Positions 17,355 to 25,210 of a stretch of DNA of 64,000 bases are shown piece by piece. How positions within the stretch are numbered: the stretch's first letter is position 1; every line of letters begins with the position of its first letter. The position numbers and the translations under genes are program-made. The DNA comes from Paenibacillus peoriae (GTDB taxonomy: Bacteria; Bacillota; Bacilli; Paenibacillales; Paenibacillaceae). The notes beneath the pieces are model-generated. The model was given only the letters and a program-made list of their open reading frames with translations. It was not told where the DNA came from and searched no databases. The DNA is taken from positions 331,001 through 395,000 of the forward strand of contig NZ_CP092831.1 of NCBI RefSeq assembly GCF_022531965.1, read 5' to 3'.

Positions 17355-19517
17355 TTATTTCACTAACCGAAAACGGCTTTCGCTGGTATCTCGGCTGTTA
17401 GGTCCTGTAAAGACGGCAAATTCACCGCTGTCACTGCTGAAGCTCAAATCTGCATGATGATAGCGCAGCTGAGGCTCGGTCAATGCAAATTCCACTTCCC
17501 GGCTTTCGCCTGGGGCAAGAAGGACTTTGCAGAAATCTTTCAGTTCTTTCATTGGGCGAACCGTATCACCGCTGATATCACGAACATAGAACTGGACGGT
17601 TTCTTCGACTGGACGTGTTCCTGTGTTCGTTACCTGCACTTTCACGGTCAGTTCCTGACCAGGTATAAGGGTATCGCCGGAAAGCTGTACGCTATCATAA
17701 GCGACATCGGTATAACTCAGTCCATAGCCAAACGGGAATAAAGGTTCGTTCGGTACGTCTAGATATTGAGACACATAACGTTCTTTTGTATTCGGATCTA
17801 ACTGCGGGCGTCCTGTATTAAAATGATTGTAGTACACGGGCACCTGTCCGACCGATTGCGGGAATGACATGGTCAGGCGACCCGTAGGTTCGGCATCACC
17901 GTACAACAAGTCGGCAATCGCCGCGCCGCCTTCGCCACCAGGGAACCAGGCTTCCAGTACAGCGTCTGCTTCTTCAATAACACCGTGCAGATCCAACGGA
18001 CGACCATTAAATAATACGGCTACCATAGGCTTGTTCAGCGTCTTCAGGCGCTTCACCAGTTCCAACTGGGCTTGTGGCAGGCGAATATTGGAACGGCTGC
18101 CTGCTTCACCACTCATATCCGAGCGCTCTCCAAGCGCCAACACGATAACCTCTGCTTTGCTGGCAACTTGCAGAGCTTCTGCATATTGCTCCTCAGTTAT
18201 ATCGTCGATAGAGCAACCTGTCGCAACCGTGAGCAGCGAGGAGGATATTTTCGATTGGAACCCGTCAATAACGCGAATAGCTTCCTCTTGCGAACCGCTC
18301 CACGACCAAGAGCCCAAGATATCACCACTCTCTACAAAAGGCCCGATCAACGCAATATGTTGATTGCGATTCAATGGAAGAACGGAATCATTTTTGAGCA
18401 ACACGCAAGATTTAATAGCTAATTCTTTGGCAACCGTACGGTGAGCTTCACAGAACACAACTTCACGTTCACGCTCAGGGTCTGCGCCGCGTAGCGGATT
18501 TTCGAACAAGCCCAGCTTTTGCTTGAGCTTCAATATACGCATTACTGCTTCATCAATGAGTGCTTCATCCAGCTGTCCGCTGCGAACCAGCTCAGGCAGA
18601 TACCCGTTATAGCAAGAGGTCATCATTTCAATATCTACGCCAGCCAGCAGTGCTTTCTTCGCTGCCTCGCGCTCATCCTCGGCGATGCCGTGAGGGATAA
18701 GCTCCTTGATGGCGGCCCAATCCGAGATGAGTACACCATCAAAGCCCCATTCATCACGAAGCAAATCACGCATCAGGCGCTTATTGCCCGTTGCGGCTAC
18801 GCCTTCTACGGTATTGAAGGACGTCATCACCATTTCGCAGCCTTCATCTAAGGCAGCTTTATAGGAGGGAAGATAATACTCTCGCAGCTGCCATGCGGAT
18901 ACATCTACAGTGTTGTAATCCCGTCCGCCTTCACCAGCTCCATATGCGGCAAAATGCTTCACGCATGCGGCCACCCGGTCGGTATCGTTCGTCAGATCTT
19001 TACCCTGAAATCCGCGCACAAACGCACGGGCAAATTGACTGTTGAGATGAGGGTCTTCCCCAGTAGATTCCATCACACGGCCCCAGCGCGGGTCACGCAC
19101 CAGATCGACCATAGGGGCGAATGTGACGTGAACACCGGATACAGCCGCCTCGCGGGCAGCAATGGTAGCGCTCTCTTCTGCCAGCTGCATATCCCATGAG
19201 CAACCAATAGCCAGCGGTATAGGGAAAATCGTTTTGAAGCCATGTACAATATCTGCCATAATTAAAAGCGGAATACCCAGACGGTTTTTACTCAAATGAG
19301 CCTGCTGAACACGAATTGCTTCCTTGGCCCCTGCGATGCCAAGCACGGAACCGACGTTATGGACATTTTTCTCTGTGATGCCAAGAGAAGCCATAGGGCC
19401 GGTAATTTGACTATCTGTTCCCGCTTCTTCAAAGAAGGCACCTACAAGCTGTAGCAGTTGATCAACTTTTTCTTCAAGCGTCATGCTTTCTAAATAGGAA
19501 TTCAGGTGTTGTTCCAT
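17355..19517 (-). CDS. GH3 beta-glucosidase
   Basis: The ~720-residue protein is a three-domain GH3 enzyme: an (alpha/beta)8 barrel with 'HFAAYGAGEGGRDYNTVDVS' and the nucleophile Asp in 'GVLISDWAAI' (near residue 266), an alpha/beta sandwich with the likely acid/base region 'LALGERSDMSGEAGSR', and a C-terminal fibronectin-III-like domain ('GQELTVKVQVTNTG'). It is cytoplasmic, since no signal is present. The inner ATG at 19517 fits GGAGG best, although a neighbouring ATG at 19520 is possible. With GH94 next to it, it probably cleaves short 1,2-beta-glucans such as sophorose, as its counterpart does in L. innocua. It is the first gene of the operon. Confidence 0.9.
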   Translation of the reverse strand: MEQHLNSYLESMTLEEKVDQLLQLVGAFFEEAGTDSQITGPMASLGITEKNVHNVGSVLGIAGAKEAIRVQQAHLSKNRLGIPLLIMADIVHGFKTIFPIPLAIGCSWDMQLAEESATIAAREAAVSGVHVTFAPMVDLVRDPRWGRVMESTGEDPHLNSQFARAFVRGFQGKDLTNDTDRVAACVKHFAAYGAGEGGRDYNTVDVSAWQLREYYLPSYKAALDEGCEMVMTSFNTVEGVAATGNKRLMRDLLRDEWGFDGVLISDWAAIKELIPHGIAEDEREAAKKALLAGVDIEMMTSCYNGYLPELVRSGQLDEALIDEAVMRILKLKQKLGLFENPLRGADPEREREVVFCEAHRTVAKELAIKSCVLLKNDSVLPLNRNQHIALIGPFVESGDILGSWSWSGSQEEAIRVIDGFQSKISSSLLTVATGCSIDDITEEQYAEALQVASKAEVIVLALGERSDMSGEAGSRSNIRLPQAQLELVKRLKTLNKPMVAVLFNGRPLDLHGVIEEADAVLEAWFPGGEGGAAIADLLYGDAEPTGRLTMSFPQSVGQVPVYYNHFNTGRPQLDPNTKERYVSQYLDVPNEPLFPFGYGLSYTDVAYDSVQLSGDTLIPGQELTVKVQVTNTGTRPVEETVQFYVRDISGDTVRPMKELKDFCKVLLAPGESREVEFALTEPQLRYHHADLSFSSDSGEFAVFTGPNSRDTSESRFRLVK

Positions 19518-19659
19518 CATAATCCTCCATAAGCTGTATTGTTGGTGGACAGCTCTCTTTTTCAGATTCATGAGATTTTTTGGATAAAGATGATTCAAAA
19601 AAGTGCTAAAAAGGCTAATAGCTAGTATAGAAGCATAATGTTCTGTCGTATTATTAATC

Positions 19660-19717
19660 GAAACGTTTCTATTATTGAACTCAGTTGGATTATATACGCT
19701 TTCAAATACAGAGTCAA
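19660..19717 (-). promoter_or_regulatory. GH3-GH94 promoter with LacI-type operator
   Basis: Read leftward, TTGACT (19717-19712) and TATAAT (19694-19689) are 17 bp apart. The palindrome GAAACGTTTC at 19660-19669 lies at about +13 to +22 from the expected start. The same palindrome, with 17 bp of shared sequence, is found at the divergent promoter at 19.85 kb. It should be the operator of the LacI protein at 12.7 kb. Confidence 0.75.
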
Positions 19718-19815
19718 ATCCAATTCAGGGTCTTTTCATAGGTTAAATAACGTAATAAAGATGATATATATGAAAAAAAGTTGGTATTCTGAGCAAATAA
19801 AAAATAATATTCCTA

Positions 19816-19861
19816 TTGAATACGGTTTCAATTTGTTCTATAATGACTATCGAAACGTTTC
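19816..19861 (+). promoter_or_regulatory. ABC-transporter promoter with LacI-type operator
   Basis: TTGAAT (19816-19821) and TATAAT (19839-19844) are 17 bp apart. GAAACGTTTC (19852-19861) begins at about +1, where bound repressor would block RNA polymerase. The flanks match the operator at 19660-19669 (shared ATCGAAACGTTTCTATT). The transcript would carry a ~270-nt leader before the binding-protein gene. Confidence 0.75.
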
Positions 19862-19935
19862 TATTGAGGGGTATGGTCCTTGTGCTTTGAACATAAGTGT
19901 TATAGCGGTATGCTTTAATCGCTAGGTATTTACAT

Positions 19936-20065
19936 GCATCAGGATTTTACAAAATTCGATTCTTGTCGTTTCAAAGTGCAATATATGGACGAATTAAACC
20001 ATTTCGTTCTATATAATGTTCATTGGAAGTTGCTTATTGAATTTTTGCAAAGTCCTCGTATTTGA
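19936..20065 (+). repeat. 130-bp imperfect palindromic repeat, copy A
   Basis: This element aligns without gaps to 53092-53221 with 19 differences in 130 bases. Its ends are inverted: GGATTTTACAAAA on the left, TTTTGCAAAGTCC on the right. The inner arms also pair, as CAATATATGG with CTATATAATG, around a loop containing TAAACCATTTCG. It lies in the expected 5' leader of the solute-binding protein gene, about 55 bp before the start codon. It carries no coding sequence. It could be a small non-autonomous mobile element or a structured RNA element. Confidence 0.75.
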
Positions 20066-20118
20066 ATCCGTTATCATATTGCATGATCGGTAAACCGGTC
20101 ATCTCGGGAGGAATTCGT

Positions 20119-21372
20119 ATGATGAAAAGAACGTTAGGGATCATTTTGGCAAGTACCTTATTACTGGGGGGCGCGCTGGTGGGCTGCTCGTCCAAGGATG
20201 ATTCGTCTGGCAAAGATGCGAGTGGCAAGACGACCATCACCTTATGGGGTATGGGAGCGGAAGGAAAGCTGCTGCCTGAAATTGTGAAAGGTTTTGAAAA
20301 GGAAAATCCGGATATTCATGTTGAGGTACAGGCGTTGCCTTGGGATAACGCTCACGATAAGCTGCTGACAGCAGTTGCTTCAAAATCCGGTCCGGACGTG
20401 GTTCAGTTAGGTACATCATGGGTTCCAGAACTTGCGTCTGCGGGTGCATTGACGGATATTACCCCTTATATCAGCAAGTATCCTGAGCTGGAATCGAAGA
20501 ATTTCTTCGAGGGTGCTGTAGGTACGACAAAATTTGAAGGAAAACCGGTCGGTGTGCCTTGGTACACTGAAACGAGAGTTTTGTTCTACCGTTCTGACCT
20601 GCTGAAACAAGTCGGATATAATGAAGCACCTAAAACGTGGGAAGAGCTTTCCGATGCTGCCCAAAAGCTGGCGGCTCGGGGCAAAGGCAAATATGGTATC
20701 TCCTTTAGTGCAAAGGAGCAGTCTATGGGCTTTATGTTTGCTCTCCAGAACGGTTCCAAACTGGTTGACGAGCAGGGCAATCCGCTGTTCAACCAACCAC
20801 CGTTTGTAGATGCTGTGAAGTATGTAAATACCTTTTTCCAAAATGGCTCTAACGCAGTGGATATTGGAATTGACTCCGTTCAAGGTTTGCAAGGCGAGGG
20901 GATCGTTCCAATGTTTATCAGCGGCCCTTTCATGATTAAAGAAATCAAGAGCAAGGCACCAGAACTGGAAGGTAAGTGGAATATAGCGGAGCTTCCTGGA
21001 AAAGTAAACAACCTGTCCGTTTTGGGTGGTGCCAACCTTTCAATTATGAAATTCAGCAAGCATCCAGAGGAGTCAGCCAAATTCCTGGCTTACATGAGCA
21101 AACCAGAAACGCAGCTGAAATGGATGGATCTGTCCAGTAACTTGCCTGCGACTACTAAATCGTGGGAAGATGCCAAACTGAAGAGTGATCCGATGCTTCG
21201 GACGATTCGCAAACAGCTAGATCATTCCGCAGCATTGCCGCAACTGGCTGCATGGGAAGAGGTTTCTCAACAATTTATCAAGAGCTTCGAGCGTATTTAC
21301 CGCGGTCATGCCGATGTACAAAAGGAAATGGATGACTTTAATCAGCAGGCTGCAAGTATTATGAAAAAATAA
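20119..21372 (+). CDS. Sugar-binding lipoprotein of a CUT1 ABC transporter
   Basis: The 417-residue protein is an extracellular solute-binding protein of family 1. It has a lipoprotein signal with lipobox 'LVGC' (Cys23), followed by a Ser/Lys/Asp-rich linker. The binding fold shows 'ITLWGMGAEGKLLPEIVKGF', 'PDVVQLGTSWVPELASAG' and 'GVPWYTETRVLFYRSDLLKQ'. It sits on the outer face of the membrane and delivers oligosaccharide to the two permeases that follow. Its partner genes suggest 1,2-beta-oligoglucans. The start has GGGAGGAA upstream. No ATPase gene is in the operon, so it probably uses a shared MsmX-type ATPase encoded elsewhere. Confidence 0.9.
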   Translation: MMKRTLGIILASTLLLGGALVGCSSKDDSSGKDASGKTTITLWGMGAEGKLLPEIVKGFEKENPDIHVEVQALPWDNAHDKLLTAVASKSGPDVVQLGTSWVPELASAGALTDITPYISKYPELESKNFFEGAVGTTKFEGKPVGVPWYTETRVLFYRSDLLKQVGYNEAPKTWEELSDAAQKLAARGKGKYGISFSAKEQSMGFMFALQNGSKLVDEQGNPLFNQPPFVDAVKYVNTFFQNGSNAVDIGIDSVQGLQGEGIVPMFISGPFMIKEIKSKAPELEGKWNIAELPGKVNNLSVLGGANLSIMKFSKHPEESAKFLAYMSKPETQLKWMDLSSNLPATTKSWEDAKLKSDPMLRTIRKQLDHSAALPQLAAWEEVSQQFIKSFERIYRGHADVQKEMDDFNQQAASIMKK

Positions 21373-21408
21373 TGATCCATATCCGCCATTGTCAAAGGGA
21401 GTGAAGGC

Positions 21409-22293
21409 ATGAAAGGAAGCTCGCAGAAGCTTGCGCCATACTTGTTTATCGGTCCCTCCATCATCCTGTTAACGCTGTTTTCGCTGTTGCCGATACTACT
21501 GGCGCTCGTGATCAGCTTCACGGATATGGATCTGTCCGGACTCGTTAATTATGATAGTATTCGCTTTATAGGTCTCGAAAATTATACAAACGTACTATTG
21601 GACCCTTCCTTTATAAAGTCCCTTGGTAATACCCTGTTCTTCGTCATCATCGGTGTTCCGTTGGTGCTGATATTTTCGCTTAGCATCGCGATTCTGATTA
21701 ACATGGGTAAATCACGTGCTTTCAAAATATTCCGCGTCGTGTTCTATCTACCATCCGTAACGAATGTGGTTGCGGTCGCGGTCGTTTGGAGCTATCTGTA
21801 TAATCCGACGCTGGGATTATTCAACTATGTACTTGGTCTGATGAATTTAGGTCCCGTCCCATGGCTGACTGATCCAACAGTAGCGAAAGTTTCGTTGATT
21901 GTGTTAGCAGTTTGGCGGGGCATCGGTTTAAACATGATTATTTTTATTGCGGCTATTAAAGGGATTCCGGGTTCTTATTATGAAGCGGCTCAGCTTGACG
22001 GGGCCAATACATGGCAGCAAATTCGTTATATTACGCTACCGCAGCTTCGTTACGCTATTTTCTTCGTGTCCATTACGACGATGATCGGCTGGCTGCAATT
22101 TTTCGAGGAACCGTTTGTCATGACCAAAGGGAAACCGCTCGACGGCACGCTGACGGCATCCCTGTTCATTTACAATAACGGCTTCCAATTTAGTAAATTC
22201 GGGTATGCCGCGGCGGGATCGTTCATTCTGTTCTTCGCGATCATCGCGGTAACGCTGATTCAGTTCCGTTTGCAAAATAAAGCGGAGTCCTGA
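21409..22293 (+). CDS. CUT1 sugar ABC permease, MalF-like
   Basis: The 294-residue protein has six membrane segments and the EAA loop that docks the ATPase ('YEAAQLDGANTWQQIRYITL', residues ~190-210). This is the first of two permease subunits of the beta-glucan importer. It lies 36 bp after the binding-protein gene and ten bases before the second permease, and has a GGGAGTGAAGG binding site. It forms a heterodimeric channel with the next gene's product. Confidence 0.9.
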   Translation: MKGSSQKLAPYLFIGPSIILLTLFSLLPILLALVISFTDMDLSGLVNYDSIRFIGLENYTNVLLDPSFIKSLGNTLFFVIIGVPLVLIFSLSIAILINMGKSRAFKIFRVVFYLPSVTNVVAVAVVWSYLYNPTLGLFNYVLGLMNLGPVPWLTDPTVAKVSLIVLAVWRGIGLNMIIFIAAIKGIPGSYYEAAQLDGANTWQQIRYITLPQLRYAIFFVSITTMIGWLQFFEEPFVMTKGKPLDGTLTASLFIYNNGFQFSKFGYAAAGSFILFFAIIAVTLIQFRLQNKAES

Positions 22294-22305
22294 TAGAGAG
22301 AGGTG

Positions 22306-23166
22306 ATGAACGTGAGAACAGCTGTTCAGCAAGCCCGCGCCAATACGCGCAGTGGTGAAAAAACATTTCAATGGTTCGTGGCGACTCTCCTGACCGTGGG
22401 AGGTCTGTTGATGGTGCTGCCTTTTGCGTGGATGATTTTATCCTCCTTTAAGACTGAGGGCGAGGTAACCCAAATTCCCCCGACCATCTGGCCGCAGCAT
22501 TTTACACTGGATAATTTTAAATTACTATTCGATAGCATGGCTTTTGGAACCTATCTGACGAATACGCTGATCATTGTTTTAGCTTCTTTCTTCGGATTAT
22601 TCCTGAATGCCATGGCGGGTTATGGCTTTGCCAAATTCCAATTTAAAGGCAAAGGGTTTCTGTTCTATCTGGTACTAGCAACGATGATGATTCCAGGTCA
22701 AGTGACGATGATTCCCGTCTATTTGATTCTGAACCAGATGGGATTGACCAATTCCATGCTGGGGATTGTCCTGCCTGGATTGGTAGGCGCGTTCGCGATC
22801 TTCCTGTTCCGGCAGTTCATGTCCGATATCCCGGAAGAACTGCTGGAGGCGACACGTCTGGATGGAGCAGGGGAATTCCGCACTTTTTTACAAATTGTGC
22901 TGCCCATTTCGACGCCAATTATCGCAGTACAGGCCATCCTGACCTTCATCGGTGGATGGAACAGCTTCTTGTGGCCACTCATTATTGCGAACGATGAGAA
23001 GCTGTACACCTTGTCCGTCGGACTGTCACTGCTCAAGGGACAGAACGAAAGCCAATTTGCCCTGCAAATGGCAGGTTCGACCTTCATGGTCGTTCCGATC
23101 ATGATTATCTTCATTGTTTTCCAAAAGTATATTATTGAGAACTATACGATTTCGGGGATTAAGTAA
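22306..23166 (+). CDS. CUT1 sugar ABC permease, MalG-like
   Basis: The ~286-residue protein has six membrane segments and the EAA-type loop 'LEATRLDGAGEFRTFLQIVL'. It also ends in the 'ENYTISGIK' tail typical of MalG-type subunits ('GLTAGAVKG' class). Start choice is uncertain: ATG at 22306 sits very close to GAGAGAGG, while GTG at 22312 has better spacing (eight bases). It completes the transporter. A strong terminator follows at once. Confidence 0.9.
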   Translation: MNVRTAVQQARANTRSGEKTFQWFVATLLTVGGLLMVLPFAWMILSSFKTEGEVTQIPPTIWPQHFTLDNFKLLFDSMAFGTYLTNTLIIVLASFFGLFLNAMAGYGFAKFQFKGKGFLFYLVLATMMIPGQVTMIPVYLILNQMGLTNSMLGIVLPGLVGAFAIFLFRQFMSDIPEELLEATRLDGAGEFRTFLQIVLPISTPIIAVQAILTFIGGWNSFLWPLIIANDEKLYTLSVGLSLLKGQNESQFALQMAGSTFMVVPIMIIFIVFQKYIIENYTISGIK

Positions 23167-23191
23167 TAGTTTAATACGTAAATTGATAAAC

Positions 23192-23244
23192 AAAAAAAAC
23201 GGAGGACTTCAAAGTTTAATCCAAAGAAGCCCTCCGTTTTTTGT
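23192..23244 (+). terminator. Terminator of the transporter operon
   Basis: AAAAAAACGGAGGACTTC pairs with GAAGCCCTCCGTTTTTT (one bulge), with T-rich sequence after it. Confidence 0.9.
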
Positions 23245-23520
23245 GTTTTTGTTTTATAGAAAAATTAGAAAATCCCGGCCCGCTCACATTCATTCTAAAA
23301 AGTTGCGGCCTCCAGAATCATTAGGGTATGCATTACATTAACAACGACCGGCTTTTTTCGGCAAAGAAAACTATGCTTTTATTATATTTAATTGAAAATA
23401 TTTCAAAATAGTAGGTTAACAAATTTTACACAATTACCTCAAAAAAAGTATGGAGTGTAACGAAAAAAATGATTATATTGGAAAAGAAATAAAAAAATAT
23501 AAAAAATGAGGTGAATCAAA
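23245..23520 (+). other. AT-rich leader region of the thioether-peptide cluster
   Basis: This 276-bp region must hold the promoter of the precursor gene. It is A/T-rich and contains a short palindrome, TTGAAAATATTTCAA (near 23393-23407). I found no convincing -35/-10 pair. GAGGTGA at 23508-23514 is the ribosome binding site of the precursor. No ORF here is credible. Confidence 0.5.
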
Positions 23521-23676
23521 TTGTTCGATCCTGTTAACCAAGCAGCTGAAGGCAGTGTTTCTCCTATGACGTGTGTTTTTTGTGATACACGTGATCGTTG
23601 TGTAGGTTGTGATGCTACCGATTGGTTTTGTAGCAAAGAAAGTGGTCATTGGTGTACTAATAATGATAGCGATTAA
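23521..23676 (+). CDS. papA: Ranthipeptide precursor peptide, freyrasin (PapA)-like
   Basis: A 51-residue peptide with a TTG start. The start is forced: a TGA lies in frame nine bases upstream, GAGGTGA ends six bases before the TTG, and the next ATG (residue 16) leaves just one residue before the first Cys and has no binding site. A short leader, MFDPVNQAAEGSVSPMT, precedes six Cys at 18, 21, 27, 30, 37 and 45. Asp lies four residues after five of them (Cys-X3-Asp: 22, 25, 31, 34, 49); Cys37 has Ser41 instead, with Glu40 beside it. Cys-X3-Asp repeats are the hallmark of PapA, whose Cys sulfurs are linked to Asp beta-carbons in freyrasin. The radical SAM maturase gene follows. Confidence 0.85.
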   Translation: MFDPVNQAAEGSVSPMTCVFCDTRDRCVGCDATDWFCSKESGHWCTNNDSD

Positions 23677-23724
23677 TTAAAGTAAAACTTGCAACGATAG
23701 GGCTTTCAAACACAGATAGTCAAT

Positions 23725-23768
23725 TAGGAGGTCTGGGAACTAATCTTCTTGGACTTCCTCCTATTTTG
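23725..23768 (+). terminator. Attenuator-like hairpin between precursor and maturase genes
   Basis: TAGGAGG (23725-23731) pairs with CCTCCTA (23757-23763), followed by TTTTGT. A partial terminator here would let the precursor be made in excess of the enzymes, as is common in RiPP clusters. Confidence 0.6.
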
Positions 23769-23791
23769 TAACTTTGAGAGGATGATTAATA

Positions 23792-25210
23792 GTGATTAGT
23801 GCTCCATTTGAAAAAAATCCCGTCAAAATCATAGAACAAAATGAAAAGTTATACTTATACAATATAGAAACAAATGGGCTTTTTCAGATTGATGATGTCG
23901 TAGTAGACATATGTAATAGTGAAGGTAAGGAAATTGAAGAAATATATGAATTACTTAAGCATCGTTCTAGTAGAGAAGAGGTAGATAGGTTATTAGCTAG
24001 TCTGAAGGAAGCATCGGTTATATATAATAAAGATTTGTCTATTCAAAAGGAATGTAAAAGTTGCAATGATGAGCAAGTAAGTCTATCATCTATAATCCTT
24101 ATGCTGGTTCAAGAGTGTAATCTAAGATGCTCTTATTGTTATGGAGGAGACGGAGAATATAATGATCGAGGACGCATGGACACAGAGACCGCTTTAAAAG
24201 CAGTTGATTATCTGTTTAATCATTCTGGCGAAGAAGAACTGAATATTTGTTTTTTTGGAGGGGAGCCACTTCTGAACATTGAAGTTATTAAAGAAGTTGT
24301 AGCCTACACTAAGCTAAAACAAGAAAAATCAAATAAACGTGTTACATATAGTATGACAACGAACGGCACCTTGATTTCCAAAGAAATTGAAAACTTCTTA
24401 TTAGATCATCATGTTTCTATTCAGATAAGTCTAGATGGTGATCAAATGACGCACGATTTCAATCGATATTATCAGAACAGAAAAGGTACCTATGAAATCA
24501 TTTTAAATAGAACGGAAAGTTTAAGAAAAAAAGGTGTCATAACAGCAAGAGCTACGATTTCACCAGTACAATTGGATATAACACATACACTTACACATTT
24601 AATGGAGATTGGTATCCGCCATGTTGCGATGTATCCTGCAGTCGAGATGCTTAGTGAGGAAGACTTTGAGAAGTATGCACAGGAATTCACCAAATTGGTT
24701 GTTCATTTTGAATCTTTGCTTCAGGCTAAAAAGTATGGGGAAGCACGTCAGATATCGAACATTCTAAAATACTTGAAGATGATTCATTCTTCTTCTAAGC
24801 GAAATTATTTTTGTGGGGCGGTCTCGCATATGCTTGCCGTTGATGTGCATGGTAATCTTTATCCTTGTCAACGATTTGTTAATGAAAAGGATTACTCTTT
24901 AGGAAATGTAAGGGAAGGGATGGATGTGAGAAAGAAGAGTAGCTTGCTTAGTGAGATGCGTTTAGAGAAGAGAACTGTATGTGGAGAATGTTGGGCTAAG
25001 AATCTATGTGGTGGAGGTTGTCCTCAAGAAAATATGGTGCTTAGTGGTTCGATTAATGAGCCAGTGGATAGATACTGTAACTTTACTCGTAGTGCAATAA
25101 TGGATTGTATGAAATTGTATTTGCGATTAACTAAAGAAGACAAGAAAAACCTGTTCTCTGCTAAGCGGCAGCGAGAGCAATTATTGGAGGATGTCTCATT
25201 TGACAATTGA
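23792..25210 (+). CDS. papB: Radical SAM/SPASM thioether maturase (PapB-like)
   Basis: The 472-residue protein should install Cys-Asp thioether bonds in the precursor. Residues ~10-85 look like a PqqD-type RiPP recognition element ('LYLYNIETNGLFQIDDVVVD') that grips the leader. The radical SAM cluster is CX3CX2C at Cys109, 113 and 116 ('CNLRCSYC'), with 'FFGGEPLLN' following. A C-terminal SPASM domain (~340-432) has seven Cys in 'NYFCGAV', 'LYPCQRF', 'RTVCGECWAKNLCGGGCP' and 'DRYCNF', enough for two auxiliary Fe-S clusters. The start is GTG, with GAGAGGATGA upstream. The call as PapB rests on the adjacent precursor. Confidence 0.85.
   Translation: MISAPFEKNPVKIIEQNEKLYLYNIETNGLFQIDDVVVDICNSEGKEIEEIYELLKHRSSREEVDRLLASLKEASVIYNKDLSIQKECKSCNDEQVSLSSIILMLVQECNLRCSYCYGGDGEYNDRGRMDTETALKAVDYLFNHSGEEELNICFFGGEPLLNIEVIKEVVAYTKLKQEKSNKRVTYSMTTNGTLISKEIENFLLDHHVSIQISLDGDQMTHDFNRYYQNRKGTYEIILNRTESLRKKGVITARATISPVQLDITHTLTHLMEIGIRHVAMYPAVEMLSEEDFEKYAQEFTKLVVHFESLLQAKKYGEARQISNILKYLKMIHSSSKRNYFCGAVSHMLAVDVHGNLYPCQRFVNEKDYSLGNVREGMDVRKKSSLLSEMRLEKRTVCGECWAKNLCGGGCPQENMVLSGSINEPVDRYCNFTRSAIMDCMKLYLRLTKEDKKNLFSAKRQREQLLEDVSFDN

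Noticed and set aside
19660..19669. A CcpA cre site at GAAACGTTTC
   Set aside because: The outer TG and CA of cre are missing, and the exact second copy at the divergent promoter fits a local LacI operator better.
23439..23636. A 65-codon minus-strand frame over the precursor peptide
   Set aside because: It covers the AT-rich leader and is antisense to the Cys-X3-Asp peptide, which has the ribosome binding site and context.
23521..23676. Reading the precursor as a SCIFF or sactipeptide substrate
   Set aside because: Six Cys in a short peptide recalls SCIFF, but the regular Cys-X3-Asp spacing and two CxxC pairs fit the PapA type better; this stays a judgement without alignment.
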